Source: an uncultured Acetatifactor sp.
GTDB taxonomy: Bacteria; Bacillota; Clostridia; Lachnospirales; Lachnospiraceae
Assembly (NCBI GenBank): GCA_910577665.1
Contig: CAJTOJ010000038.1
Coordinates: 1-30,118 of the forward strand
Length of the DNA stretch: 30,118 nucleotides
Direction: 5' to 3'
Each line of letters opens with the position of its first letter. Within the stretch, counting starts at the first letter, position 1. The translations under genes and the position numbers were made by a program. The notes beneath the pieces are model-generated. The model was not told the DNA's origin. It saw only the letters and a list, made by a program, of their open reading frames with translations, and made no database searches. Of the stretch, positions 1-7,979 are shown piece by piece.

Positions 1-30
1 ATTTTTCCCCCATGAATGGGGGCTAGGGGG

Positions 31-54
31 TTGAAGTGCCGAAGGCACTTTTTT
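31..54 (+). terminator. Probable intrinsic terminator of an upstream gene
   Basis: A 7-bp stem (AAGTGCC / GGCACTT) with a three-base loop runs into a short T tract at about 49-54. A second G/C inverted repeat (CCCCC / GGGGG) lies just before it at about 7-22. Together they look like the 3' end of a transcription unit lying to the left of the window. Confidence 0.55.
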
Positions 55-78
55 ACTTCCATTTTCTGCAGGATGTTG

Positions 79-84
79 TATAAT
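79..84 (+). promoter_or_regulatory. Candidate -10 box for the mgtC-like gene
   Basis: A perfect TATAAT lies about 85 bases before the chosen start codon, directly after the probable terminator. No good -35 hexamer sits at 16-18 bases upstream, so the call rests mainly on the -10 and the position. Confidence 0.4.
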
Positions 85-168
85 GGATACACAGAGACAG
101 CTTTCCCTCAATACACATTCATTGCCATACCCGTCCGGGAAGATGCCTGGCAAGAGGAGGTTACAGGG

Positions 169-846
169 ATGACAGGAAGTTTTGCGGCGTGGAACTTACA
201 GAATATATGCATTCGGGTCATTGCAGCTACGGTTCTGGGCGGTATCATCGGCCTGGACCGGGGCATGAAGCACCGGGGGGCAGGTACCAAGACGATCACT
301 GTGGTGTGCCTGGGCGCTACCCTGGTGATGCTGACGGAACAATATATCCAGATCCATTTTCCGGGACTGGCTAATATGAACCGGCTGGCGGCCCAGGTGA
401 TCAGCGGTGTGGGCTTTATCGGTGTTGGCACTATCATTGTGTCAAGGCACCGTGTCAGGGGACTGACAACGGCGGCCACCCTCTGGGCCAGCGCCTGTGT
501 GGGACTGGCTGTGGGGATCGGCTTTGTGGAAGGTGGTGTGTGCGTCACGGCCATGATGCTTTTGTCCCTGCATGTGCTTCCCTATGTGGAGCGCTTTGCA
601 GCCAGACATTCCCGTTACTGTAATGTGTACCTGGAACTGGAAGAAAGCAGGGAACTGCATGTGGTGATACAAGAGCTGAAAGAAGCGGGGGTGGTGATAG
701 ATTCCATGGATCTGAGTGAGACCAAGGCCCCGGGGACAGGCATTTCCGTACATATGGTGCTTTATCTGAAAAAAGCAGCAGGGCGCGGGGAGATTTACAA
801 TATTCTCATGAAATCAGACAAGGTGGTATCCGTGGATTTCCTGTAA
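169..846 (+). CDS. MgtC/SapB family membrane protein
   Basis: Inner-membrane protein of the MgtC/SapB family, 225 residues from the chosen start. The N-terminal two-thirds is hydrophobic with several membrane segments and carries the family signature around a conserved GLDRG motif followed by a GTKT-containing loop and the hydrophobic CLGATLVML stretch. The last 75 or so residues are soluble and look like the ACT-like C-terminal domain of longer family members. The ATG at 169 is preferred over the upstream in-frame ATG at 16 because AGGAGG stands 8 bases before it and the 16-168 stretch lies over the terminator and promoter. Members are linked to magnesium limitation, acid stress and virulence in other bacteria; the precise activity is not settled, so no substrate is claimed. 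It probably starts a short unit with the acetyltransferase that follows 48 bases later. Confidence 0.85.
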   Translation: MTGSFAAWNLQNICIRVIAATVLGGIIGLDRGMKHRGAGTKTITVVCLGATLVMLTEQYIQIHFPGLANMNRLAAQVISGVGFIGVGTIIVSRHRVRGLTTAATLWASACVGLAVGIGFVEGGVCVTAMMLLSLHVLPYVERFAARHSRYCNVYLELEESRELHVVIQELKEAGVVIDSMDLSETKAPGTGISVHMVLYLKKAAGRGEIYNILMKSDKVVSVDFL

Positions 847-894
847 ACCGTGATGGGCAGGGAAAGACTTTACCGAGGAAAGGAAGGCAGGAGA

Positions 895-1434
895 ATGCAG
901 AGGGAAGCAGATTTTTTCCGGAAACCAGAAGAGGGGGATGTGGCTGAGATCACAGCCTTTAAGCGGGAATGCCAGGAATGTGGCAGTGGGATGGATGGCA
1001 CTGGGATACTGGTGAACTGTGATGCCCGGGAGTGGCTGCTCTACAATGAGAAGATGGAGAACAGGGAGGATCCGGAGGGCCTTCACTGTCTGCAGTATGG
1101 ACTGTTCCGGGAAGGGGACGGGCGCCTGCTTGGCCTGCTTCAGATACGGCTGGAGCTGAAGGGGTATCTGGTCAACTTTGGCGGGCATATCGGCTATTGT
1201 GTCCGGCCTTCGGAGAGACGCAAAGGATATGCCGTGAAGATGCTTAGGCTTGCCCTGGACATCTGCCGGGACAAAGGCCTGGAGAAAGTCCTGGTTACCT
1301 GCCTGGAAGACAACGTGGGGAGTGCGAAGACCATCGAAGCCTGTGGTGGTGTATTTGAGGAGATGGTGTATGATGACAGGAACTATATGGCAAATCTGAA
1401 GAGGTATTGGATTATTATAAAGAAAGGCCTGTAA
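895..1434 (+). CDS. GNAT family N-acetyltransferase
   Basis: Predicted acetyl-CoA-dependent N-acetyltransferase of 179 residues; the acceptor cannot be inferred. The acetyl-CoA-binding motif A is seen in the C-terminal half as a beta strand (HIGYCVRP) followed by the ERRKGYA pyrophosphate-binding loop and helix, then a second strand (KVLVTCLEDN) and the typical N-xGSAKTIEACGG motif B region. An upstream GTG (850) would extend the protein by 15 residues, but the ATG at 895 has AGGAAGG about 8 bases upstream, so I prefer it. It is 48 bases downstream of the mgtC-like gene and likely cotranscribed. It resembles the GNATs often annotated as RimJ/RimL-like; that sub-assignment is not secure. Confidence 0.82.
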   Translation: MQREADFFRKPEEGDVAEITAFKRECQECGSGMDGTGILVNCDAREWLLYNEKMENREDPEGLHCLQYGLFREGDGRLLGLLQIRLELKGYLVNFGGHIGYCVRPSERRKGYAVKMLRLALDICRDKGLEKVLVTCLEDNVGSAKTIEACGGVFEEMVYDDRNYMANLKRYWIIIKKGL

Positions 1435-1452
1435 ACAGGGAAAAGACCCTGT
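1435..1452 (+). other. Short intercistronic hairpin
   Basis: A perfect 6-bp inverted repeat (ACAGGG / CCCTGT) with a six-base A-rich loop starts at the stop codon of the acetyltransferase and ends before the next Shine-Dalgarno. There is no T tract, so it is more likely an mRNA 3'-end or processing hairpin than a terminator. Confidence 0.4.
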
Positions 1453-1477
1453 AGGAAAGAAAGGAGTTATTCTAAAA

Positions 1478-2380
1478 ATGTTTTCATTTTTCAAAACATT
1501 ATCCGGGGAAGACAAAGGCACCCCGGAGGAACGCCTGGCAAAATGCCAGCAGAAGCGGGACTGGACAGGTATGGCAAAAATCTATTATCAGTTAGGCGTG
1601 ACAGCCATGGAAGAGGGGGATCTGAACCGGGCACATCTATGGCTGAACCGGGCGGACACCATCTACAGTGCCGATGACACGGTGTACAAGAGGGTGGGTG
1701 AGAAGCTGGCGGATGACTGCTCTGAGCGCATCGGCCAGCTGGAGGAGAAGCCTTTGCCGTACAATGGGCTCCCGGCCCAGATAGGTGAATTGGTGGACAC
1801 CCTGCCGGATATGAAGCTCAGGGTGTGGTGTCTGCTGTCCCTGTCCCGGCTGGTGAAGCTGGGACAGCGTTTGGGAACCCTTTCAGGCTGTGAGGTGCTT
1901 GGAAAACTGGGCTGGGTCGTGGATGCCATGTTGAAGTCCTTCCAGGAGCCACCTGCAGAGGAAGTGTTTTATAGATTGCGGGACATTGGCGCAGCCTTCT
2001 ATGAGCTGGGTGACAGCCCTGCCTTCTGGGGAATGGGCAATGAGATTCCTGTCTCTGGCGGTGCAGCCTTCCAGGTGTTTGACTTAAATGGCATGGGCGT
2101 GCTTCTGGATCTGGATGCCTGTCTGGACAACCATCTGAAAATGATAGGAGCCATGAGCCAGGGGGAAGAACCGCCTTATCCGGAGAGTGGCATCCTTACC
2201 AGCACATTGCTGCTGGATTATTATGTGCGTACAGGTTCAGGCACCCCGGAGGAGACATCCGGATGCAAGGCCGAATGGAAGCGGATCCAGGACGATTATG
2301 ACTTTGTATGTCAGGATCTGACATGGGAACTGGTGACCCAGAGGGTAGCGGCCTATAAGGAACTGGATATTCTGGGTTAA
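1478..2380 (+). CDS. Hypothetical protein with TPR-like N-terminus
   Basis: A 300-residue soluble protein I do not recognise at the family level. Residues about 30-65 (KIYYQLGVTAMEEGDLNRAHLWLNRA region) have the spacing of a tetratricopeptide repeat; the rest is predicted to be helical with acidic surfaces, no signal peptide and no membrane segment. The start is well supported by AAGGAG about 10 bases before the ATG. It follows the acetyltransferase by 43 bases in the same direction and is bounded on the right by a long hairpin and a convergent gene. A scaffold or binding role is only an inference from the TPR-like segment. Confidence 0.7.
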   Translation: MFSFFKTLSGEDKGTPEERLAKCQQKRDWTGMAKIYYQLGVTAMEEGDLNRAHLWLNRADTIYSADDTVYKRVGEKLADDCSERIGQLEEKPLPYNGLPAQIGELVDTLPDMKLRVWCLLSLSRLVKLGQRLGTLSGCEVLGKLGWVVDAMLKSFQEPPAEEVFYRLRDIGAAFYELGDSPAFWGMGNEIPVSGGAAFQVFDLNGMGVLLDLDACLDNHLKMIGAMSQGEEPPYPESGILTSTLLLDYYVRTGSGTPEETSGCKAEWKRIQDDYDFVCQDLTWELVTQRVAAYKELDILG

Positions 2381-2385
2381 AACCA

Positions 2386-2425
2386 ATGTCCCGTGGCCTC
2401 CTTTTTCCAGGATACCACGGGACAT
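2386..2425. terminator. Bidirectional hairpin between convergent genes
   Basis: An 11-bp perfect inverted repeat (ATGTCCCGTGG / CCACGGGACAT) with an 18-base loop lies between the stop codons of two convergent genes. On the minus strand it is followed by TTGGTTTTAACC, a weak T tract, so it fits best as a terminator for the minus-strand gene that may also protect or stop the plus-strand transcript. Confidence 0.55.
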
Positions 2426-2438
2426 CGGTATGTACAGG

Positions 2439-2786
2439 TCATTCCAGCGTCAGGCCGAAATCCCTCAGAATACGGTAGCTGTCCAGAAGGCCGGCAATGT
2501 AGGCGTTGGTGACATGCTCAAAGCTACACTCTTCGCTCCGGGCCAGGACGGTATCTGCGATATCGCGCTGGGCAGGGGTGAATTCTGTGCCCTGATAGTG
2601 TGCAAACGCTTCCTGGTAGGCAAGAAGGGCTGTCTGGTAGTCCTGGTCTGCCGCAAGAAGGTGGTGCAGGGTGTTGGTTTTCAGATTGTCCATATACAAT
2701 TTTAAGGTTTCCCTTATTCCCTGTAGGGTGTTATCTTCTGTAAGGATGGAAAAAAGTTCTTGTGTGATTTGTTCTTTTTGAAACAT
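2439..2786 (-). CDS. Small helical hypothetical protein
   Basis: A 115-residue protein predicted to be almost entirely alpha-helical, with no membrane segment, signal peptide or cysteine motif. It starts MFQKEQITQELFSIL and ends with a run of aromatic and acidic residues. An AAAGGA Shine-Dalgarno lies about 9 bases before the ATG on the minus strand, and the frame is open with reasonable composition, which supports a real gene. It stands alone, convergent with the TPR-like gene and divergent from the helicase. No function is assigned. Confidence 0.65.
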   Translation of the reverse strand: MFQKEQITQELFSILTEDNTLQGIRETLKLYMDNLKTNTLHHLLAADQDYQTALLAYQEAFAHYQGTEFTPAQRDIADTVLARSEECSFEHVTNAYIAGLLDSYRILRDFGLTLE

Positions 2787-3170
2787 TTGTCGATTCCTTT
2801 CTGCCGTAAATTGTAGAGGTTGGCTGTTTTTTGTATGTTTATTCTATCACGGGGATGCAGAAATTGAAATCAGAATCGTTCCACAAATAACCAGCTTTAT
2901 CTGCAAATTGTGACAGATTGTGACGGCGTTTTCTGTCGTAAATCTGCACCCACTGCTATTTCTGTGGAAAATAGGCCGGGTATTGTGCAGAAAACAAGAT
3001 AAGGGATGAATTTTTGTGCGGTATGTCGTATCATGAAGGAAGAGACAGATGCCTTATCATAGTGGGACAATGTCTCCTTGCGGCGGCATCCGGTTTTCTT
3101 GAAAATGGATGGTCGTGTTTATACAGGCAGTTACGGATAGTGCGAATGGAAGGAAAAGAGGACATTTATC
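2787..3170. other. Divergent intergenic region, no gene seen
   Basis: The 384 bases between the divergent small gene and the helicase gene are more A/T-rich than their neighbours and contain no credible ORF. An imperfect inverted repeat (CAGATT ... AATCTG) lies at about 2914-2946, overlapping two direct copies of ATTGTGAC; it could be an operator, but this is weak. No convincing -35/-10 pair was found for either gene. Confidence 0.4.
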
Positions 3171-5396
3171 ATGACCTATATGACATATGAGGAATTCTGT
3201 AGAAAATTTCAATTGCACTTGAATCCGCAGCAACAGGAAGCGGTCCGGACAGTCTCAGGTCCTGTGCTGGTGCTGGCCGTTCCAGGCAGCGGCAAGACTA
3301 CGGTGCTGGTGACCAGACTGGGGTACATGATCTGCTGTGCCGGGATTGCACCCGAACAGATTCTGACACTGACTTATACGGTGGCTGCCACACAGGATAT
3401 GGCGGTTCGTTTTGCATCTTTTTTCGGGAAGGAGCTGGGACAGAGGGTGGCATTTTGCACCATAAATGGAATCTGTGCCAGGGTGATTGGCTGCTATGGC
3501 GAATGGATCGGGAAGAGACCTTATTGCCTGCTGACAGATGAGAAACAGATCACCGGTATGCTTTCGGAGATTTACCGCAGGGTGGAAGGGAAGTTTGCCA
3601 CGGAGAGCGATCTGAAGGAGATTAAGACAAGGATTACCTATATCAAGAACAGGATGCTGACGCCCCAGGAGACTGACAGGCTGGAAAAGGTATCCGGCTG
3701 CCGGATCGGGGAGATATACAGGACATATTGCGGGGAACTGCGCAGGCAGGGACTGATGGATTATGATGACCAGATGGTATATGCCTGCCGGATCCTGGAG
3801 GGCAGCCCTGAGACCCTCAGGTATTTCCAGGAACAGTATCCTTATATTTGTGTGGATGAAGCCCAGGATACATCCAGGATCCAGCATCGGATCATCCGTC
3901 TTCTGGCCGGGGAGAGGGACAATCTGTTCCTGGTGGGGGATGAGGACCAGAGCATATATGGTTTCCGGGCAGCCTGCCCGGAGGCATTGCTGCATTTTGA
4001 GACCTGGCATCCAGGGGCGAAGAAACTGCTGATGGAGGAGAACTACCGTTCCAATGCCAGGATTGTGGCGGCGGCGGATCGTTTTATCCAGGACAATACC
4101 CTGCGTCATGAGAAACACATGCGTGCAGTCCGGGAGGCAGGCAGTGAGATCCAGCTTGTTTCCCTGAAGGGCAGGAGTGCCCAGTATGCCTGTCTGGCCA
4201 AAGTGGCGAGGGACTGCCAGGTGCAGACAGCAGTGCTTTACCGGGACAATGAGAGTGTGATTCCCCTGGTGGACCGCCTGGAAAGGGAGGGGATCAGGTA
4301 TCGGATAAGGAATGCGGAACTGGGATTTTTCACCCACCGGGTGGTAATGGATATCCGTCATATCATAGAATTTGCACAACATCCCCGGGATACAGAGCTG
4401 TTCCTGCAGGTCTATTATAAGCTGTCCACCTATATCAACAAAGAAACAGCCCTGCAAATCTGTGAGATAAGCCGCAGACAGGATATAGATGTGCTGGAAG
4501 GAGCCATCCGGTATGGCGGGCTTGGGGAACGTGTAGGGCGTAGCTGTAGAGCCATCCGGGCGCATCTGGCAGCTCTTGGTACGGATCCGGCCTGGGAGGG
4601 GATCGAAAGGATCGTGCAGAAAATGGGGTACCGGGAGTATCTGACGCGTTCCGGAATGAGGGATGGGAAGCTGTTTCTCCTAAAGGCCATTGCCAGGCAG
4701 GAGCATTCCCTGCAGGATTTTGTGGCCAGGCTGGACCGTCTGCAGGAGATTCTGCGGACGGGGCAGGCAGATTCGGACTGTAAGTTCCTGCTGTCCACCA
4801 TCCATGCCAGCAAAGGGCTGGAATATCACACCGTATATCTGATGGATGTGGCGGACGGTATCTTTCCGGAATCGGTGCCGGAGAACCCGAAAGGCCAGTG
4901 GGAAGAGGAGCGGGAGGCCTATGAGGAGGAGCGGCGTCTGTTCTATGTGGGAGTGACCAGGGCCAGGGAACAGCTGTACATCTTCCGGTATGGACAGAAA
5001 TCCACATTTACCAGGGAACTGCTGCGGGGGACGGCATCCTCCGTCACGCTCACAGAAGACCACAGCCAGGCGGAATTTCCGGGGGACAGGCCGCTGTATT
5101 TTACCAGGAGTATGGATCCGTATAGGACAAGATACCGGGAACCGGATAAACAGGGCCGGCAGGATGCCAGGACAGATCCGGGGGAGAAGTCCGGAGGGCA
5201 GGGCCGGGAGGCGTACGAGATATTCCGGGAGGCCATGGGGGAAGGGCTGGCAGTCCGGCATAAAAAATGGGGAGAAGGTGCAGTCACGAAAGTGGAGGAA
5301 GACAAAGTGTCCATCTGCTTCGGGGAGCAGACCAGACAGTTTGACATGAGGGTACTATTTGCGAACAAATTATTGGAAATACCTGGAAAATTCTGA
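3171..5396 (+). CDS. UvrD/PcrA-type superfamily 1 DNA helicase
   Basis: ATP-dependent 3'-5' DNA helicase of the UvrD/Rep/PcrA group, 741 residues, acting in repair or removal of replication blocks. All SF1A motifs are visible: Q-motif (NPQQQEAV, near residue 18), Walker A (PGSGKT, residues 38-43), DEAQD (229-233), GDEDQSIYG (256-264), the ENYRSN motif, HASKGLEYH (545-553) and GVTRARE (594-600). The C-terminus (HKKWGEGAVTKVEEDKV) matches the small Tudor-like RNA polymerase-binding tail of PcrA. It is somewhat shorter in the 2B region than classical UvrD, so it may be one of several paralogues rather than the main PcrA. GAGG stands about 9 bases before the ATG. The gene stands alone; a tRNA follows with its own promoter. 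Confidence 0.93.
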   Translation: MTYMTYEEFCRKFQLHLNPQQQEAVRTVSGPVLVLAVPGSGKTTVLVTRLGYMICCAGIAPEQILTLTYTVAATQDMAVRFASFFGKELGQRVAFCTINGICARVIGCYGEWIGKRPYCLLTDEKQITGMLSEIYRRVEGKFATESDLKEIKTRITYIKNRMLTPQETDRLEKVSGCRIGEIYRTYCGELRRQGLMDYDDQMVYACRILEGSPETLRYFQEQYPYICVDEAQDTSRIQHRIIRLLAGERDNLFLVGDEDQSIYGFRAACPEALLHFETWHPGAKKLLMEENYRSNARIVAAADRFIQDNTLRHEKHMRAVREAGSEIQLVSLKGRSAQYACLAKVARDCQVQTAVLYRDNESVIPLVDRLEREGIRYRIRNAELGFFTHRVVMDIRHIIEFAQHPRDTELFLQVYYKLSTYINKETALQICEISRRQDIDVLEGAIRYGGLGERVGRSCRAIRAHLAALGTDPAWEGIERIVQKMGYREYLTRSGMRDGKLFLLKAIARQEHSLQDFVARLDRLQEILRTGQADSDCKFLLSTIHASKGLEYHTVYLMDVADGIFPESVPENPKGQWEEEREAYEEERRLFYVGVTRAREQLYIFRYGQKSTFTRELLRGTASSVTLTEDHSQAEFPGDRPLYFTRSMDPYRTRYREPDKQGRQDARTDPGEKSGGQGREAYEIFREAMGEGLAVRHKKWGEGAVTKVEEDKVSICFGEQTRQFDMRVLFANKLLEIPGKF

Positions 5397-5430
5397 ATAT
5401 TTAAAAATTCAAAAAATTTGAAAAAGCCTA

Positions 5431-5459
5431 TTGACTTTTGAGGGCAAATGGTTTATCAT
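5431..5459 (+). promoter_or_regulatory. Sigma-A promoter of tRNA-Leu
   Basis: TTGACT at 5431-5436 and TATCAT at 5454-5459 are separated by exactly 17 bases and lie 11 bases before the mature tRNA 5' end. Confidence 0.85.
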
Positions 5460-5470
5460 ATGATTTGTTC

Positions 5471-5554
5471 GCAGGAATGGCGGAATTGGCAGACGCGCAC
5501 GGTTCAGGTCCGTGTGGTAGCAATACCATGAGAGTTCAAGTCTCTTTTCCTGCA
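5471..5554 (+). tRNA. tRNA-Leu(CAG)
   Basis: An 84-base class II tRNA. The 7-bp acceptor stem pairs GCAGGAA with TTCCTGC, the discriminator base is A, the anticodon stem pairs CACGG with CCGTG around the loop TTCAGGT (anticodon CAG, reading CUG), the long variable arm (TGGTAGCAATACCA) is typical of leucine tRNAs, and the T loop has TTCAAGT. The 3' CCA is not encoded. CTG is a very common leucine codon in the neighbouring genes. Confidence 0.96.
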
Positions 5555-5560
5555 CGGTCA

Positions 5561-5594
5561 GAGTGTTAAGTAGATTACTTAGCACTCTTTTTTT
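5561..5594 (+). terminator. Intrinsic terminator of tRNA-Leu
   Basis: A 12-bp stem with one G:T pair (GAGTGTTAAGTA / TACTTAGCACTC) and a small loop is followed by a run of seven T residues, six bases after the tRNA 3' end. Confidence 0.92.
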
Positions 5595-5735
5595 CACTAA
5601 ATAGATCGCGTGGCTGATGGCAGTCCGGGCAGGGGCAGGATCACATACAGGAGAGGTATGGGAGCCTGCAGGCAAATGTATCCAGGAAAGATGGTATGTC
5701 CGCTGATACGGACATGGCGTATAAGAAGGAAATGT

Positions 5736-7106
5736 ATGGGGAAAGAACATATAAAAGGCAGGGAGAATATGGAACGAGCGGACCAGGCAGGGCATGGCCA
5801 GGCGGAACATAAGGTGGAACACAGGAAGAGGGGGGAACGCAAGGAATGGTACAAGCTGGATCTGTCAGCGATCGTATATCCTACTTTGCAGCGGCGGGAC
5901 TTTTCCTCTGTATACCGTCTGTCAGTGGTGCTGAAGGAAGAGATCCTGCCTTGGGTGTTGCAGCAGGCCCTGGACATGACCCTGCCACGTTTTCCCACCT
6001 ACAAGGCGGCAATCCGCAAGGGACTGTTCTGGCGCTATCTGGAACCGAATAACAGACCGGGTCCCTTTGTCCAGGAGGATGTGAAGAATCCCTGCCAGCC
6101 TATGCACTTCAAGGCCAACCACCGATATCTGGTGCGGGTCTACTATTATGGCAGGCGGATTTCCCTGGAAGCCCACCACAGTCTGGGCGATGGCACCGGA
6201 GGGATGTGTGTGTTGCAGACTTTGACGGCCACATATCTGCGGCTGCTGGGACATGAGGATATCACGAATGAAGGGTTTGTGTTGGATATCCGGAAGACGC
6301 CGGACCCAGGGGAGTTAGAGGATGCCTATATGCGGTATGCCAACGCGAAGGTATGTCCGCCCAGGCAGGAGGAGAAGGCCTACCGGGTCCGGGGGACGGG
6401 GGAACCATTCTACACGTTAAATATCATTGATGGCATCATGTCTGTATCCCGGGTCATGGAGGTGGCAAAAAAATACAATGCAACGATCACAGAATATTTG
6501 AATGCTGTCTTGCTCCAGGCCCTTCTGACCAAGCAGCAGAAGGAACGCCGTGTCCGGCTAAGACCTGTAAAAATAGCCATGCCGGTGAACCTGCGCCGTT
6601 TTTTCCCTTCTATTACCCTGCGGAACTTTATCACCATGATCTATCCCGGGGTAGATCCCCGGCTTGGAGATTACACTTTTGAGGAGATTGTGGAGCAGGT
6701 ACACAATTATATGCGGTATCATATCAATGAGAAGCAGCTCAGGGGAGACATCACCACCAATGCGGCCACCCAGCGCAATCCGTTCATCCGGGTGGTGCCG
6801 CTTTTCATCAAGGACTTTGCGGTGCGGACCTTTTATACCAGGGTACAGGACCGGAATTCCTCCGCGGGACTGACCAACATGGGGGCGCTGCGGGTTCCGG
6901 CGGGAATGCAGCCCTATATCGAAAGGTTTGATATCTATATGGGACAGCCCTTTTCCCGCCGGACCAACTGTGCCATCATCAGTTTCCAGGATACGCTGAC
7001 CATCAATTTCGCCAGCAGTATTGTGGAAGCGGATGTAGAGCGGTATTTTTTCCGGAAGCTGGTGAAGGATGGGATTCACGTGAAGATTGAGACCAACAGG
7101 GAGTAG
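5736..7106 (+). CDS. AATase/condensation-like acyltransferase
   Basis: Predicted CoA- or carrier-dependent acyltransferase of the alcohol acetyltransferase (AATase, PF07247-like) branch of the condensation-domain superfamily, 456 residues. The catalytic HHxxxDG motif is seen as HHSLGDG at residues 147-153, and a second superfamily block lies in the C-terminal half (PVKIAMPVNLRRFFP, then LTNMGALRVP). No membrane segment or signal peptide. Start is ambiguous: ATG 5736 has AAGGA five bases upstream; ATG 5769 also has a purine-rich stretch upstream. It heads a same-strand cluster with a DUF6320-type membrane protein (63-base gap) and an HSL-type hydrolase, a combination seen repeatedly in Lachnospiraceae. 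Inference: it makes an ester or acylates a lipid, polyketide or sugar that the hydrolase can process; the substrate is unknown. Confidence 0.85.
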   Translation: MGKEHIKGRENMERADQAGHGQAEHKVEHRKRGERKEWYKLDLSAIVYPTLQRRDFSSVYRLSVVLKEEILPWVLQQALDMTLPRFPTYKAAIRKGLFWRYLEPNNRPGPFVQEDVKNPCQPMHFKANHRYLVRVYYYGRRISLEAHHSLGDGTGGMCVLQTLTATYLRLLGHEDITNEGFVLDIRKTPDPGELEDAYMRYANAKVCPPRQEEKAYRVRGTGEPFYTLNIIDGIMSVSRVMEVAKKYNATITEYLNAVLLQALLTKQQKERRVRLRPVKIAMPVNLRRFFPSITLRNFITMIYPGVDPRLGDYTFEEIVEQVHNYMRYHINEKQLRGDITTNAATQRNPFIRVVPLFIKDFAVRTFYTRVQDRNSSAGLTNMGALRVPAGMQPYIERFDIYMGQPFSRRTNCAIISFQDTLTINFASSIVEADVERYFFRKLVKDGIHVKIETNRE

Positions 7107-7169
7107 GTCAGAAGAAGACAAGATTGATTCCAGGATCTGTAACTGCGGTGTAAGGAAAGGAGCAGTACT

Positions 7170-7877
7170 ATGTCATATTGCGTAAATTGTGGAGTGGAGC
7201 TTCATGCCTCTGCCAGGAAATGTCCGTTGTGTAACACCCCCGTATGGCATCTTGACATGCTGGAGCAGATGGCACATGCCGTGCCTCCTTTCCCGGAGGA
7301 AAAAGGGCAGGTGGAGGCTGTGAAGCGTAAGGATCTGGGTCTGCTGCTGTCCATTGTGGTGCTGGCTACCGCAGTGACCTGTGGGCTTTTGAATTTCCTG
7401 ACCTTCCGCAGGGATCTGTGGTCCCTGGCGGTGATCGGTGCATGTGTGGTGCTATGGGTGATCATGATTCCTGCGGTGATCTATGTGAAACAGTCCGTGT
7501 ATGTATCCCTGCTGCTGGATGGCGCAGCTGTAGGACTATATCTCTATATGCTCACCTATCTCACCGGGAGCGCAGGGTGGTTCTGGGGGCTTGGGCTGTA
7601 TATTGTGTTGCTTGTGACCGGGTTGCTGGAGGTGTTTACCTTTTGTGTGAGGAAGCTGCCCAGGTCTTTTCTGACAGTGGCCTTGTATGTGTTCACAGGT
7701 GCCGGGCTGCTGTGCGTGGGACTGGAACTGCTGATTAGAAACTATCTGGGCGGTGCCTTACGGCTGGGCTGGTCAGCAGTGGTGCTGACGGTGTGCGGGA
7801 TCCTGGATGTGGCTATTATTACCATGCTGTCCCGCAGGCGGCTGCGGGATGCGGTACGCAAGAGACTGCATTTCTAG
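7170..7877 (+). CDS. Zinc-ribbon membrane protein (DUF6320-like)
   Basis: A 235-residue membrane protein. The N-terminus carries a CxxC...CxxC zinc ribbon (C4, C7, C18, C21; CVNCG and CPLCN) followed by a short soluble linker and about six hydrophobic segments from residue 50 to 225, ending in a basic tail (SRRRLRDAVRKR). This arrangement matches the DUF6320 family, whose function is not known. AAAGGAG is placed about 8 bases before the ATG. Its position between an acyltransferase and a hydrolase suggests a membrane partner for the pair, for example to locate them at the membrane or to move their substrate; that is inference from context only. Confidence 0.82.
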   Translation: MSYCVNCGVELHASARKCPLCNTPVWHLDMLEQMAHAVPPFPEEKGQVEAVKRKDLGLLLSIVVLATAVTCGLLNFLTFRRDLWSLAVIGACVVLWVIMIPAVIYVKQSVYVSLLLDGAAVGLYLYMLTYLTGSAGWFWGLGLYIVLLVTGLLEVFTFCVRKLPRSFLTVALYVFTGAGLLCVGLELLIRNYLGGALRLGWSAVVLTVCGILDVAIITMLSRRRLRDAVRKRLHF

Positions 7878-7979
7878 ACGGAGGATGTCACTGTGGCGAA
7901 AAGGGGTTAAGTCGCTTATGTGACCCGCCGCAGGCGGAAGAGGCCTGTTGTGCAGGAAGCTTTTTCAAGGATAAAGAGA

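Noticed and set aside
3255..4565. A 436-codon minus-strand frame opposite the UvrD-type helicase gene
   Set aside because: All helicase motifs are on the plus strand; the frame is a compositional shadow.
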